Counted from the stretch's first letter, positions 8,596-16,813 are shown. The stretch: 34,053 nt of DNA from Anabaena sp. 4-3 (GCF_001597745.1 NZ_LUHJ01000003.1:1-34053), one strand, 5' to 3'. Numbers and translations: made by a program. Notes: generated by a model from the letters alone, not told the origin.

Positions 8596-9294
8596 CTACC
8601 CTGTTATTTTGCTCAAAAGTTCTAGTGCTTGGGCAATTCGTACCTTTGTTTCGGAATATGGCTCATAAGCATACGCCATCTCAAACTCGTACTGTGCCTG
8701 TGCCTTACGGTTCTCAATTCCGTGAATTAACCCATAGATATGATGATGTCTTGCCCAAGAGTCATTAACAGATGCCGAAATGCGTAATGCTCCAAATGCG
8801 AAATCATAAGAACCGACAACAGCGTGACAAATTGCGCTACGGCAGCAGGAATTGTATTTATCTTGAGCAGAGCGAGCCGTTGCCAGTACGTCAGCTGTAG
8901 ACCTAAAAAAGAGAGTTGTATGTCGTTGAGATGCTAACCAAGCTACGACTTCTTTAATCACATCAGGCGGGATGGGTAAACCAGCTTTGCTCACGATTAA
9001 CAGATGCAAGATTTTGGCTGCTTGGTCTGAGAAACGCAATGCCAACTCAGCCAACTTTTCAGGTACACCAAACTCCTGGCGTAAATTAGGCTCTAACAAA
9101 AACTCCTCTAGAAGCAAACTTTGAAAGGATAATTTGATGATATCTGACTGCACATTAGTACCTAACTGCATACTAATAAACTGTAAATAGTAACTGAGTA
9201 GTTCAACTGCTGACTTAACTTCCTCAGTGGCCGAAGTTACCCAAATGTAGTGTTCCCAACCGAAAGCAAGGTCTAACTCTGTGACAATTTTCAT
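8596..9294 (-). CDS. Helical-repeat (TPR-like) hypothetical protein
   Basis: 232 residues, almost entirely helical and rich in Ala/Leu. The C-terminal half (SCCRSAICHAVVGSYDFAFGALRIS, then HHHIYGLIHGIENRKAQAQYEFEMAYAYEPYS and KVRIAQALELL) has the spacing of two or three degenerate TPR units, implying a protein-binding scaffold. The N terminus begins MKIVTELDLAFGWEHYIWV. No enzymatic motif is visible. It stands alone on the minus strand, about 300 bases from the recombinase gene, which is also on the minus strand. The overlapping plus-strand frame at 8502-8768 lacks protein-like composition, supporting the minus strand as coding. Confidence 0.65.
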   Translation of the reverse strand: MKIVTELDLAFGWEHYIWVTSATEEVKSAVELLSYYLQFISMQLGTNVQSDIIKLSFQSLLLEEFLLEPNLRQEFGVPEKLAELALRFSDQAAKILHLLIVSKAGLPIPPDVIKEVVAWLASQRHTTLFFRSTADVLATARSAQDKYNSCCRSAICHAVVGSYDFAFGALRISASVNDSWARHHHIYGLIHGIENRKAQAQYEFEMAYAYEPYSETKVRIAQALELLSKITG

Positions 9295-9588
9295 TTTGTC
9301 CGCGAACCGACAGGCGTTAGCGGAGCTTATCGTAGATATCGCTGTTTGGTAAATAGAACGTCAAACGGTAAACCCTGACCCAAAAAAAACGGGGCTTGCC
9401 ATTAAGCGTTCCCGCTATTAAAAGGTTGATTCAGGATATATCTGAGGTAGCAAAGGTCAAGTTTTCTTGTCACTGGCTCAGGCACTCTCACGCAACCAGA
9501 GCAGTGGAGATTAAACCACTTTTTGAGGTGCAAGACCAGTTGGGGCATACTACCAGTGATATGTAAGCCAACACGTAGCAATAGTTAG

Positions 9589-10512
9589 TTACAGTGGGGG
9601 AATGTAAAGAGAACTACTGTTATCTGGACGGTGGTGTAGATAGCGGCTGGTAGTTGCCACATTCGCATGACCCAAAGTTTGTTGCACCAATCCAATATCT
9701 GCACCAGCTTCTAAAGCATGGGTAGCATGAGCATGACGCAACCAGTGGGGCGAAACTTTTTTATTAATTCCGGCACGAGATGCAGCAGCATCCACAATCC
9801 GGTTGATTTGGCTTCTATCTAAGTGTCCCCCTCCCTTGCGGCTCTTAAACACAGGGGCATCATCAGCAGCATTACCCCGAAACTCCATCAATTCTGCCCA
9901 TAGTTCCTTGGGAATAATTACAGAGCGCGATTTATTCCCCTTACCAATTACTGTTAATTGCCCTTGACTACCCCGTGCAACTAAGTTACACCACTGCAAT
10001 CCGGTTAACTCGCTCACCCTTAACCCACTGGTGTACAATAATTTCAGAATCAGTAAATCTCGCTGCTTTTCCCTTGAGTAGCGGTACTGAGCTTGTTCTG
10101 TCGCCCAAACCATTTTTTGAATATCACGCTGAATTAACAGCCGTTCGCTGAGTCGGTCGGCAGACTTGGTTAACTTCAAAGCCGCACCCACATTGAATTG
10201 CATATATCCAATTTTGTGAGCAAAACTGATCAGCGATTTAATACAAGCTAAATAAACAGTCTGGGTGTTGGGTGCAAGTTCTGCAAGACTTTCCGAAAAA
10301 GCAAACAAATCCTCCACAGTTACTGACTGTAATGGCTTCCCCAAAAACCCCAAGAACCGAGTGATGTAACTGCGATAAGCGGCCACTGTACTAGAAGACT
10401 TACCATGCAACCACATTTCTACCAGTCGTTGTTGGGCATCGACTGGGGACAATTGAGCAAGCTGCTTTCTCTGATTTGTTTGTACTAAGGCAACTGGAGG
10501 CATGATTAACAA
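9589..10512 (-). CDS. Tyrosine recombinase (XerC/D-like phage-integrase family)
   Basis: 307 residues with all catalytic positions of tyrosine site-specific recombinases: R165 in TSGLRVSEL, K191 in VIGKGNKSR, H256 and R259 in HWLRHAHATH, H282 in LGHANVATTSRY, and nucleophile Y291. The N-terminal SAM-like core-binding domain is present (STVAAYRSYITRFLGFLG, about 41-58). Length is normal for Xer-type enzymes. Start at 10512 (MLIMPP...); an ATG three codons later is also possible. On a plasmid it would resolve multimers to monomers or mediate integration. No second recombinase, excisionase or obvious att core is visible beside it, so resolution and integration cannot be separated from sequence alone. 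Confidence 0.92.
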   Translation of the reverse strand: MLIMPPVALVQTNQRKQLAQLSPVDAQQRLVEMWLHGKSSSTVAAYRSYITRFLGFLGKPLQSVTVEDLFAFSESLAELAPNTQTVYLACIKSLISFAHKIGYMQFNVGAALKLTKSADRLSERLLIQRDIQKMVWATEQAQYRYSREKQRDLLILKLLYTSGLRVSELTGLQWCNLVARGSQGQLTVIGKGNKSRSVIIPKELWAELMEFRGNAADDAPVFKSRKGGGHLDRSQINRIVDAAASRAGINKKVSPHWLRHAHATHALEAGADIGLVQQTLGHANVATTSRYLHHRPDNSSSLYIPPL

Positions 10513-10624
10513 ACAGAGGGATATAGCTAGGGGGGTGCGTCAGGTGCTTTTGGGGAGACAACAGTGATTGAACTACTCCCCTTGGGTGAGTGCCGCATCC
10601 AGGTAATTGCATCGTACTGCAAAT

Positions 10625-10777
10625 TCAAGTCCAGTCGGCGTTTGTGTGGGAATAAATAGTAAAAAACCGGATGGGTAGTCCCTTATCTCTCCCTGTTTCC
10701 GGCTGAATACAACAAAAAACTGATTTGGTGGGATTCAGGATGGACTGCCATTCATCCAAATCACAATGTAGAGCCAT
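10625..10777 (-). CDS. Possible small ORF, perhaps frameshifted remnant
   Basis: 50 codons on the minus strand starting MALHCDLDEWQSILNP and ending SHTNADWT. From about 10680 another minus-strand frame stays open to about 10530 with protein-like composition (VFYYLFPHKRRLDLNLQYD, TWMRHSPKG) but has no start of its own. A single frameshift would join the two into about 80 residues, so this may be a broken gene. There is no family match and no clear ribosome site; could be noise. Confidence 0.2.
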   Translation of the reverse strand: MALHCDLDEWQSILNPTKSVFCCIQPETGRDKGLPIRFFTIYSHTNADWT

Positions 10778-10811
10778 AAACCAGTCACAGCATAAAATCG
10801 ATTAACAAGTT

Positions 10812-10982
10812 TCAAATGTATTTCATCTTGCGATCGCCGTTAGGATAAAACCTCATGCACCAGCCGTTTCTCACTCGCCAGCGATCAATAAATATCCCTG
10901 CAAGCATTAAAGTCACCACACCAATCGCACATAGTATCGCCAAACGCCGCAGGCTAAAGTTGCGTTTTTTACTTGTATCCAT
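10812..10982 (-). CDS. Small single-pass membrane protein
   Basis: 56 residues: MDTSKKRNFSLRRLA, then the hydrophobic segment ILCAIGVVTLMLAGIFI (about 16-32), then the basic DRWRVRNGWCMRFYP tail. This is a single N-terminal membrane helix with a positive cytoplasmic flank. It lies in an otherwise gene-poor 1.1-kb stretch. No strong Shine-Dalgarno is visible. The hydrophobic core and charge distribution look genuine; function unknown. Confidence 0.4.
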   Translation of the reverse strand: MDTSKKRNFSLRRLAILCAIGVVTLMLAGIFIDRWRVRNGWCMRFYPNGDRKMKYI

Positions 10983-11429
10983 GTAATTACACGCTGATTA
11001 TAAGCTGGAAATCCGACAGTATTCATTCTCCCAAATACTGATTACTTCGTGAACCACCCCCCTCAATTAAGTTGGCCTTATCAATCCCGCCCCGAAAATT
11101 TCTCTACACCGCGCAATTGATAACTCTGCCTTATATACAGGGAGAATGACTGGCCCAACTGTCTATACTGGGTTCTACACTCCTGATTGAGTCCCTGCTA
11201 TCAGTGAGTGATATCAACCTATTCATGGCGAGTGGCAAAAAAACTACTTATCAGTGTTTGGCATGGGGAGAATGGAGTGTCCCAGATCCGGGACAAGACA
11301 GCGAACGCTAGTTAGAGTTCCCTACTGTTTGCGTTAGGGGGTCTAATTGGAGTCTGTCTAACTTTGGTTTCAAAACAAAGCCAATTGGCTTTATCTGACT
11401 GCGCTGATGTTGCACTCTCCTTTCTCAAA
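10983..11429. other. Gene-poor stretch
   Basis: No convincing coding sequence on either strand. It contains the 18-base palindrome at 11278-11295 (TGTCCC / GGGACA with an AGATCC centre), followed a few bases on by GCGAACG. The same palindrome-plus-GCGAACG combination recurs at 12979-13008. I see no promoter I would defend. Confidence 0.5.
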
Positions 11430-11462
11430 AATAAAAAACCCAGTCGTTGTAACTGGGCTTTT
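11430..11462 (-). terminator. Intrinsic terminator for the minus-strand genes 12865-11629
   Basis: Read on the minus strand: AAAAGCCCAGT, a 7-base loop, ACTGGG, then TTTTTTATTTTT. The 6-bp stem (CCCAGT 11439-11444 with ACTGGG 11452-11457) plus U-tract is a standard Rho-independent terminator, about 165 bases past the stop of the zinc-ribbon gene. On the plus strand a shorter T run could also work. Confidence 0.7.
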
Positions 11463-11628
11463 GTGAGGCTATATTCCACTGACCTGATAAAACTCAAGAG
11501 CCGCGAGTAAACTATGGAATCGCACATTGGGCAACAACTGTCCCCACAATAGGGTTTAAAGAAGAAGCATTCAACATAAGTAGCTCATAAGATGCAAACA
11601 TCCTGACAAAACAGCCCTCCCGTGCCAT

Positions 11629-12438
11629 TTATGTTCGTCTGTTTTTCTTCCTTTTCTTTTTCTTTTTTTGAACTATACATTTAACAAGATGTTGCTTAAA
11701 TGATGGTTTAGGAAATACTTCATTACAATATATACAAGTTACTGTTGGTAACGGATGGCATTTTTTGAGATGAGCAGCCAACTTTCTTTGCCAAACTAGC
11801 TGTCCACAGTATTTACAAGAAATTAATTCTGAAAGTATATTAGTTGAAATGCTCTGCAAATTTTTGGCAACCTTGCTAGGAAGAGATATGTTTAGTCTAA
11901 TGCCTTGAACTTCTGCCTTGTAAAGATGCCCATAATCTATTTTCAACTTCTTAACTGAAATACCTAATCTCTCAGCCAAAGTCGTTTCATCAATTATATA
12001 AAGCAGTTGACTATTACTCTCTACTTTTACTATGGAACTAAGAATTCCAATTAAAATCTGCAACTTCTGCTGATCCAGAGTCTCCAAATTTGATAGTGTA
12101 TTGAGTACACGCTGTCTGTCTTTTTTTTCTCTCCAGTATTTGTCCCAGCAATGATGAATTTGCCAAGGATAACCGAGACTATCAAAGTAGACAGAATCAC
12201 CATATCCATTAGTGTGATAGTAGATATGTTCTCTGCACCAAGGACAACGTGTTAGGTAAGTTTCTGCCCTAGCTAGTAAAGAAGGCAGAGGCAAAGTTGT
12301 CTTAGGTAATGCCAACTTATTTGAGTTGCATTGGTGTCTACCACTTCCATTTGGCTCCCAAGGTTGCCAGTTGCCAGGAGAAACTTCCGACATAATAATA
12401 GGATGTCCACAGTGTTTGCAGTACCTTGGATAAGCCAT
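11629..12438 (-). CDS. Zinc-ribbon / zinc-finger hypothetical protein
   Basis: 269 residues with at least four metal-binding-like sites: CKHC near the N terminus (YCKHCGHPI), CPWC in TRCPWCREH with a downstream HHC, CKYC with HLKKCH (SCKYCGQLV...AAHLKKCH), and CIYC with H..KC (TCIYCNEVF...QHLVKC). The last two are C2H2/C2HC-like fingers. The C terminus is very basic (KKKKKRKKNRR), suggesting nucleic-acid binding. A helix-turn-helix-like segment (TTLAERLGISVKKLKIDYG) sits mid-protein. I do not recognise a named family; a DNA- or RNA-binding regulator is plausible inference. It is followed by a good terminator and preceded, 82 bases upstream, by the 114-residue gene on the same strand. Confidence 0.7.
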   Translation of the reverse strand: MAYPRYCKHCGHPIIMSEVSPGNWQPWEPNGSGRHQCNSNKLALPKTTLPLPSLLARAETYLTRCPWCREHIYYHTNGYGDSVYFDSLGYPWQIHHCWDKYWREKKDRQRVLNTLSNLETLDQQKLQILIGILSSIVKVESNSQLLYIIDETTLAERLGISVKKLKIDYGHLYKAEVQGIRLNISLPSKVAKNLQSISTNILSELISCKYCGQLVWQRKLAAHLKKCHPLPTVTCIYCNEVFPKPSFKQHLVKCIVQKKKKKRKKNRRT

Positions 12439-12520
12439 TGATGATTCTGGTAGTCATGTCTGTCGTAAATTAAGCACCCTCAAGGTTTTCTCCCTTGAAG
12501 GAGTACCCATGTTCAGTTAT

Positions 12521-12865
12521 CTATTTTGTTGCTTGACCAGCAGCAATTAATACTTCTCTATATAGCCAAGCTTCCCTAGCTGTTTTAAATCCATCCCTCC
12601 ACTGTTTTTTATTGTTGACGCGATATCCTACTCCCCAGGTATCGTTTTCAAAGCAATAGTAGATTTTATAGAGCATTACTGGTTGAGCAAAATCACTTCC
12701 ACAATCACCGTCATGTTCTACCACAGTAATACCATCTGGTTTTATACCGTAAAAACGGCGTTTGGCTTTATCTATATGAACTTCTACGACATCTCCTAAA
12801 TGTTTAGAGTGGAAAATAATATTTCCGTCTACGATGGAATGATGTTTAGGATTATGTGTAGACAT
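12521..12865 (-). CDS. Hypothetical protein, 114 residues
   Basis: Not recognised. A compact, probably beta-rich N-terminal half (NIIFHSKHLGDVVEVHIDKA, GIKPDGITVVEHDG) is followed by KIYYCFENDTWGVGYRV and a helical tail (TAREAWLYREVLIAAGQA). The composition is soluble. Same strand as the zinc-ribbon gene and possibly co-transcribed. The 82-base gap between them contains the small hairpin TCAAGG / CCTTGA (about 12483-12501), which lacks a U-tract. Confidence 0.6.
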   Translation of the reverse strand: MSTHNPKHHSIVDGNIIFHSKHLGDVVEVHIDKAKRRFYGIKPDGITVVEHDGDCGSDFAQPVMLYKIYYCFENDTWGVGYRVNNKKQWRDGFKTAREAWLYREVLIAAGQATK

Positions 12866-13166
12866 TAAGCACTCTTTGTAAGATTAACTAGATTTCACTT
12901 ACAAAATAATTTTTGTTATTCCATCTGTCATCAGTAATAATTACAGGTAAAGAAATAAGCACCCTGATTGAGAGTGAATGTCCCGAAATCGGGACAAACT
13001 GCGAACGCCCCGACGCACCACTGAGGGACTGCGCCTACGCCCGACCCAAACTGAGCGCGTTGTTATTAGGCGTAAAATTATCAGCCTGTTGCTTTGGGAT
13101 TATATAGTAAATTACTCTTATCAAAAAACTGGGAATTAAATAGCTACGCATTTTTATAATCAGGTA
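12866..13166. other. Intergenic stretch with palindrome
   Basis: No supported gene; the open plus-strand frame at 12913-13107 has no protein-like features. It contains the perfect palindrome TGTCCCGAAATCGGGACA (12979-12996), followed by GCGAACG, the same combination as at 11278. Probably holds promoters of the divergent 114-residue and HNH genes, but no defensible -35/-10 pair was found. Confidence 0.5.
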
Positions 13167-13466
13167 ATGCCAAAAAAATCGCAGCAACGTTATCCTCCAA
13201 ACTGGTCAGATATCGCCCTTGAAGTGAAACAAGCAGTGGACTGGCGATGTTCTAAATGTCAGTTGCAGTGCATTCGCCCCGGTGATGATACCTCCAATCT
13301 TACCCGTTCCCAGAGAATGGCATTAACATTAACAGTTCATCACTTTAATTTCAGGCCAGAAGATAATCGCAGAGACAACTTGTGCGCGTTATGCACAGCC
13401 TGCCATCTCAGTTTTCATACACGCCGCCGGGGGAATGTATCGCCTGGGCAGCTGTCTTTGTTTTGA
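13167..13466 (+). CDS. HNH endonuclease domain protein
   Basis: 99 residues. A CSKC pair (28-36 region) is followed by LTVHHFNFRPEDNRRDNL and then CALCTACHLSFH, giving the HNH pattern: zinc cysteine pairs around a beta-beta-alpha metal core with the HH, an Asn in DN, and a CxxCH closing element. Length fits stand-alone small HNH nucleases common on cyanobacterial genomes. It probably cuts or nicks DNA with a divalent metal. Start at the ATG 13167 (MPKKSQQRYPP). Isolated, flanked by palindrome-rich DNA, which gives it a mobile-element flavour, but there is no intron or intein around it. Confidence 0.85.
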   Translation: MPKKSQQRYPPNWSDIALEVKQAVDWRCSKCQLQCIRPGDDTSNLTRSQRMALTLTVHHFNFRPEDNRRDNLCALCTACHLSFHTRRRGNVSPGQLSLF

Positions 13467-13932
13467 GGTGGTGTATCGAAATTGGGGTAGTGCTAAAAAT
13501 AGCGATCGCCTTCTTGTCCCGGATCTGGGAAAACTCACACCTAAAGGTGAAAATCTTGCTATTCCGAGACATCGGAATATCTCTATATTTATTCAATTCC
13601 CAGATCCGGGACTTCAATACATAAAGGTGGCATTCTTGAGTATTCCGAAACTTCGGAATATTTCTATATTTATTCAATATATTTACGCTGATAAGGCTTG
13701 CTGGGAGGGGGTTTCGGCGTATTACATTCTAGGTAAAGATGTCCAAATATTTATGATACCCGTGAGCTAGAACCGTAGAAAATCAAAGCCACATCTAGGG
13801 GAGCGATCGCCACAAACTTTATTATGGGCGGCAAGGTATTAACATAATAAAGTCCCAGGAATGGGACTACAAGCGCAATATGATGATAAGTCCGAGAAAT
13901 CGGACTTGATGAGACACCAGAAGAAACTAAAA
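13467..13932. repeat. Cluster of short palindromes in intergenic DNA
   Basis: At least six palindromes sit in 400 bases: 13517-13530 (TCCCGGATCTGGGA), 13561-13578 (ATTCCGAGACATCGGAAT), 13599-13612 (TCCCAGATCCGGGA), 13641-13660 (TATTCCGAAACTTCGGAATA), 13850-13869 (AGTCCCAGGAATGGGACT) and 13888-13907 (AAGTCCGAGAAATCGGACTT). Arms differ but stay complementary and the short central loop is A/T/C-rich. A unit of palindrome plus CTATATTTATTCAAT is duplicated (13561-13597 and 13641-13677). Also one HIP1 octamer near 13802. No gene here. Confidence 0.75.
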
Positions 13933-14766
13933 CTAAATTAGCCCGCACCCGCTATATTGTTCGGCTCTGAAGATAAACCATTCTAAAAACTTGGGGAAAC
14001 TTTCTCTCTTAATTACTTCATCCACATTAAATTGATAAAGTACCCCAAAGCGGGAGAAGTATATTCCCAAACTTTTTAAATCAATGGCATCTGGTTGGTA
14101 ATTTTGAAAAATTACAGACAAAGCATAGTATCCGATCAATTGGTTTACATGACGGCGTTCTAAACTGAGTGCTTTAGACGTTTTGAAATCGACAAGCAAA
14201 TCATCAATAATTAAATCCCCATCTGCTCCTCCTACTAAGAGTGATGCTTCTTGCCAACTGGGATTGAGAATTATCTTGCCCGATGATTTAAAAATTTCAG
14301 GGTTTAATAGTTGAACTAAATTTCGCAAGTCTTGAATGTCTATATCATTAATCGCTTCCCAATCTTCATCAATACGTTTACTGCGAAATACTCTTTCTAA
14401 TTTTGCTAGCACTAGAGATGATGCCAGTAAATCATCTGTAAATTGTCCATCTTTCAAAAATTGTTGATAAGTTTGATCAACTCTCTCCCAGAGTTTTTGG
14501 GCTTTTTCGTACAAATTATTTCTCCCAATTTTTTGAAGGTAAGGCAAGGCTCTTCCTGCTACCCATCCTCTGTCTTTGGCGTGTGTGTTGAGATACTGTA
14601 TATAAAACCGAAGCAGATAATCATAAGCCGTCCCCACTAACCGAACATCACCACCAGGGGGCGGCGATGCCAAGATTTCTTGTTTGACATTAAACTTTGG
14701 CTTTGGAAACTCTTGTGTAAATCTGCTACGAACATCTGGTTGTTCAAGAAAATCACTCAGACTCAT
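13933..14766 (-). CDS. PD-(D/E)XK nuclease-like protein (RecB/Cas4 type)
   Basis: 277 residues. The C-terminal half has GGADGDLIIDDLLVDFKTSK (D182/D184, D193, K195) followed by HVNQLIGYYAL (Q209, Y213/Y214). Asp, then D-x-K, then Q-x3-Y is the active-site layout of the RecB/Cas4 nuclease family, so metal-dependent DNA cleavage is the likely activity. The N-terminal 150 residues are helical and unrecognised. No cas genes are nearby, so it is unlikely to be a CRISPR Cas4. It diverges from the RHH-coiled-coil gene at 14834 with only 67 bases between starts; that gap holds a candidate operator, suggesting shared control. Confidence 0.75.
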   Translation of the reverse strand: MSLSDFLEQPDVRSRFTQEFPKPKFNVKQEILASPPPGGDVRLVGTAYDYLLRFYIQYLNTHAKDRGWVAGRALPYLQKIGRNNLYEKAQKLWERVDQTYQQFLKDGQFTDDLLASSLVLAKLERVFRSKRIDEDWEAINDIDIQDLRNLVQLLNPEIFKSSGKIILNPSWQEASLLVGGADGDLIIDDLLVDFKTSKALSLERRHVNQLIGYYALSVIFQNYQPDAIDLKSLGIYFSRFGVLYQFNVDEVIKRESFPKFLEWFIFRAEQYSGCGLI

Positions 14767-14800
14767 AATTTTGTCTTCTTCCTAATTGATTGGGAAAATG

Positions 14801-14827
14801 GTATAGTTGTGTATATACAAGCTATAC
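14801..14827. promoter_or_regulatory. Candidate operator between divergent nuclease and RHH genes
   Basis: Outer arms GTATAG (14801-14806) and CTATAC (14822-14827) enclose the inner palindrome TGTATATACA (14810-14819). It ends 6 bases before the RHH-gene ATG, so bound protein would block its expression. RHH proteins commonly autoregulate through such sites; this link is inferred. Confidence 0.5.
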
Positions 14828-14833
14828 AAAAAG

Positions 14834-15295
14834 ATGAAAAAACAAGCCAATTTCAAACTTCCCGAAGAGCTAATAAAAGCACTTCAAGATAGAGCAGCAG
14901 CAGAGCGCACGACTGCTACAGATTTGCTAGTTCAAGCCCTAACCTCTTTTCTAGGAAATCCAGAAAAAGAAGTTTCAAGTATAGGAAATGATATATATAA
15001 TATAGCGGATTGTGTAGAAGAATTGAAGGAACGGGTAGATAAACTAGAAGCCAATAAAAACTTCTACTTCATGTATAACTCACCTTCATGTGAAGCAACT
15101 GATATAGACATTCGTATAGAAAGCGATACCTTAACTCCTAACTCAAAAGAGGAGGTTGCTTTGCTCAACAAGGTTGAAGAACTTGAAACTCAAAACCAAA
15201 ATTTACAAGACCGAGTTGCTGCGCTGGAAGCAGTAATACAGGAATATCGGTATCAGAACCTATCAAAAAATCTTGAGCGGGAATTTAAAAGTTAG
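14834..15295 (+). CDS. Ribbon-helix-helix protein with C-terminal coiled coil
   Basis: 153 residues from the ATG at 14834; an upstream in-frame ATG at 14807 lies inside the operator and is less likely. The N terminus (ANFKLPEELIKALQDRAAAE, then TTATDLLVQALTSFLG) is a CopG/Arc-type RHH domain: a short strand and two helices. The middle (VEELKERVDKLEANK) and C terminus (LLNKVEELETQNQNLQDRV, ALEAVIQEY) have heptad spacing for coiled coils. Probably a dimeric or higher-order DNA-binding regulator, or a plasmid-maintenance protein. It diverges from the RecB-like nuclease gene and converges on the ATPase gene ending at 15389. Confidence 0.75.
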   Translation: MKKQANFKLPEELIKALQDRAAAERTTATDLLVQALTSFLGNPEKEVSSIGNDIYNIADCVEELKERVDKLEANKNFYFMYNSPSCEATDIDIRIESDTLTPNSKEEVALLNKVEELETQNQNLQDRVAALEAVIQEYRYQNLSKNLEREFKS

Positions 15296-15355
15296 CACTA
15301 GCAATCAAGCATAAAAACTATCGCGGCTCTCGTTATGGTTATGGCTTTTGTGCTT

Positions 15356-15371
15356 GTCCCAGAAACGGGAC
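15356..15371. repeat. Palindrome between convergent genes
   Basis: GTCCCAGAAACGGGAC, a member of the dispersed GTCCC/GGGAC palindrome family, lies between the convergent genes ending at 15295 and 15389. It could act as a weak bidirectional terminator, but no U-tract follows on either strand. Confidence 0.5.
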
Positions 15372-15388
15372 TAATGTTAGGGCAGTCG

Positions 15389-16813
15389 CTACTCATCAAA
15401 GTTTAATGGCTTACCGTTGAAGTGTTGGTAAATTTTCTCCGGGTGAAACCAACTTGGTAAAGTCTTTTCTACATCTTCCAAGCTGTTACCTTGTTCATCT
15501 ACAAGTCCATACTTCACAACAATTCTGTTAAGTGGTGTTTCGCCGTTAGCCGAAAACTTCTCAATTAAAATCATCCCAGCTTTACGAGTGCCAGCCGTAC
15601 CAGGGGCAAAAGATTCGTTAGTGTCGTTGTGGGTTATCCCCAGCAAGAATGATTTAGCTTTCCTGGTATCCGTCAAGCTAAGTTTGAAGAAAGTATCTGC
15701 AATATCTCCAACTAACCCGCGTAGGTTGGTAAATTCGTCTACCAAGATTTGAGTTTTAGCAGTAGGTTTAGACTTAATTCTGTCAAGCCAATACTGTCCA
15801 CAATCAGCCATAGCTGTTGATATTTCATCTTCTGACTGTGCAATGTTTTGACTGCCTATAAATTTCCACACATCGGCATTATCTCCAGTTGCATGACGGT
15901 CTATAAGGTAATAGATTGGGGCATCAAGGCAATATTTTCTAATCAATGCTATGGCTGATGCTGTGTATGTCTTCCCACTACCTTGATTACCAATTAACCA
16001 TAGTGGTTTAAGTGAGCTAATAATTTTCCACAAATAACCATCTTCATGGCTCTTAAGGGCATCTACAAGAGACAGTTTAAGCTGTTCATCTGGGGAGACT
16101 TGAGCAGTAGTTTTGCTATCCTTGCTACTGTTGCTTATCTTCTCAATTTTCTTGTTGGTTTCAGCCGTTGCTAAATTATTATCAGCAATTTCTCTTTCCA
16201 TTGCTGATAATTGCAATTCATGATTTTTGACTGCCAATTCACCCTGTAGTTGACCATTGAGGTGGTCTAACTGTACCTCACCAGGGGTCTTCATAGCCTC
16301 GATAGTTTCTTGGGTTTGTCTAGCTATAGCTTGCTTTGTAATCTCAGCCTGATTTTGTTTGCTGAAACCATATATATCAAGGTGTGATTGCTCTCTTAAA
16401 TCGTTTTCAAGTGCCTGTATTTTGAGTAACTTAAACTGGCTATGTATTGCCTTTTCTTGGTGGTTGGTAAGAGATTTAGATACGCCGTAAGCAGTTAATA
16501 AAAATAAACTGGAAGCTACACCCCAAACAACTGCCTTGTCATCTTCTGGGGGTAAGATTCTCAATACCTTGATGTTGCTATCAAACAATTGGTTACGGCG
16601 TTCGCGGTCGATTAAGAAACTAATACCCCTCTTAATATCCGCACCTTTACAACTGCTTTGGGCATGACAGTATAAAGTTTCCTCAAACTTTATACTATCG
16701 CTGAACATGGGTATGGATAGGGTAAAACCAGAAGCTAGGAGTAAACCAACTAAGATTGTAGAACTACGACGTTGTTTAACTAACTTTGTGTTAAAGTCTC
16801 GTATCTCTTGCAT
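15389..16813 (-). CDS. Membrane-anchored P-loop ATPase
   Basis: 474 residues. Two membrane segments near the N terminus (about 18-36 and 95-110), then a long, charged, probably coiled-coil region (about 120-230), then an ATPase domain: Walker A GNQGSGKT (275-282), Walker B ILVDEF (356-361), a later TRKAKSFLLGITHND segment like a sensor strand, and a C-terminal WFHPEKIYQHF. Fold and topology recall VirD4/FtsK-like DNA-pumping or coupling ATPases, but the domain is short and lacks their usual signatures, so this is inference. The start codon overlaps the preceding gene's stop (TAATG). It is the last gene of the minus-strand cluster and the only recognisable enzyme in it, so it is likely the motor of whatever membrane complex the cluster makes. 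Confidence 0.75.
   Translation of the reverse strand: MQEIRDFNTKLVKQRRSSTILVGLLLASGFTLSIPMFSDSIKFEETLYCHAQSSCKGADIKRGISFLIDRERRNQLFDSNIKVLRILPPEDDKAVVWGVASSLFLLTAYGVSKSLTNHQEKAIHSQFKLLKIQALENDLREQSHLDIYGFSKQNQAEITKQAIARQTQETIEAMKTPGEVQLDHLNGQLQGELAVKNHELQLSAMEREIADNNLATAETNKKIEKISNSSKDSKTTAQVSPDEQLKLSLVDALKSHEDGYLWKIISSLKPLWLIGNQGSGKTYTASAIALIRKYCLDAPIYYLIDRHATGDNADVWKFIGSQNIAQSEDEISTAMADCGQYWLDRIKSKPTAKTQILVDEFTNLRGLVGDIADTFFKLSLTDTRKAKSFLLGITHNDTNESFAPGTAGTRKAGMILIEKFSANGETPLNRIVVKYGLVDEQGNSLEDVEKTLPSWFHPEKIYQHFNGKPLNFDE

Noticed and set aside
8502-8768. 88-codon open frame on the plus strand
   Set aside because: Overlaps the better-supported minus-strand helical protein; composition (many Ser, Thr, Arg, His) is not protein-like.
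12913-13107. 64-codon plus-strand frame
   Set aside because: Contains the palindrome TGTCCCGAAATCGGGACA read as protein; no ribosome site or domain pattern.
13382-13948. Several overlapping frames on both strands
   Set aside because: They translate the palindrome cluster and its duplicated tails; none has consistent composition.
13933-14766. Cas4 of a CRISPR system
   Set aside because: Active-site pattern fits Cas4/RecB, but no cas1, cas2, other cas gene or array is present and no cysteine cluster is visible.
15389-16813. Full conjugation system
   Set aside because: No relaxase, VirB4-like ATPase or pilin was recognised; the ATPase alone does not justify the call.
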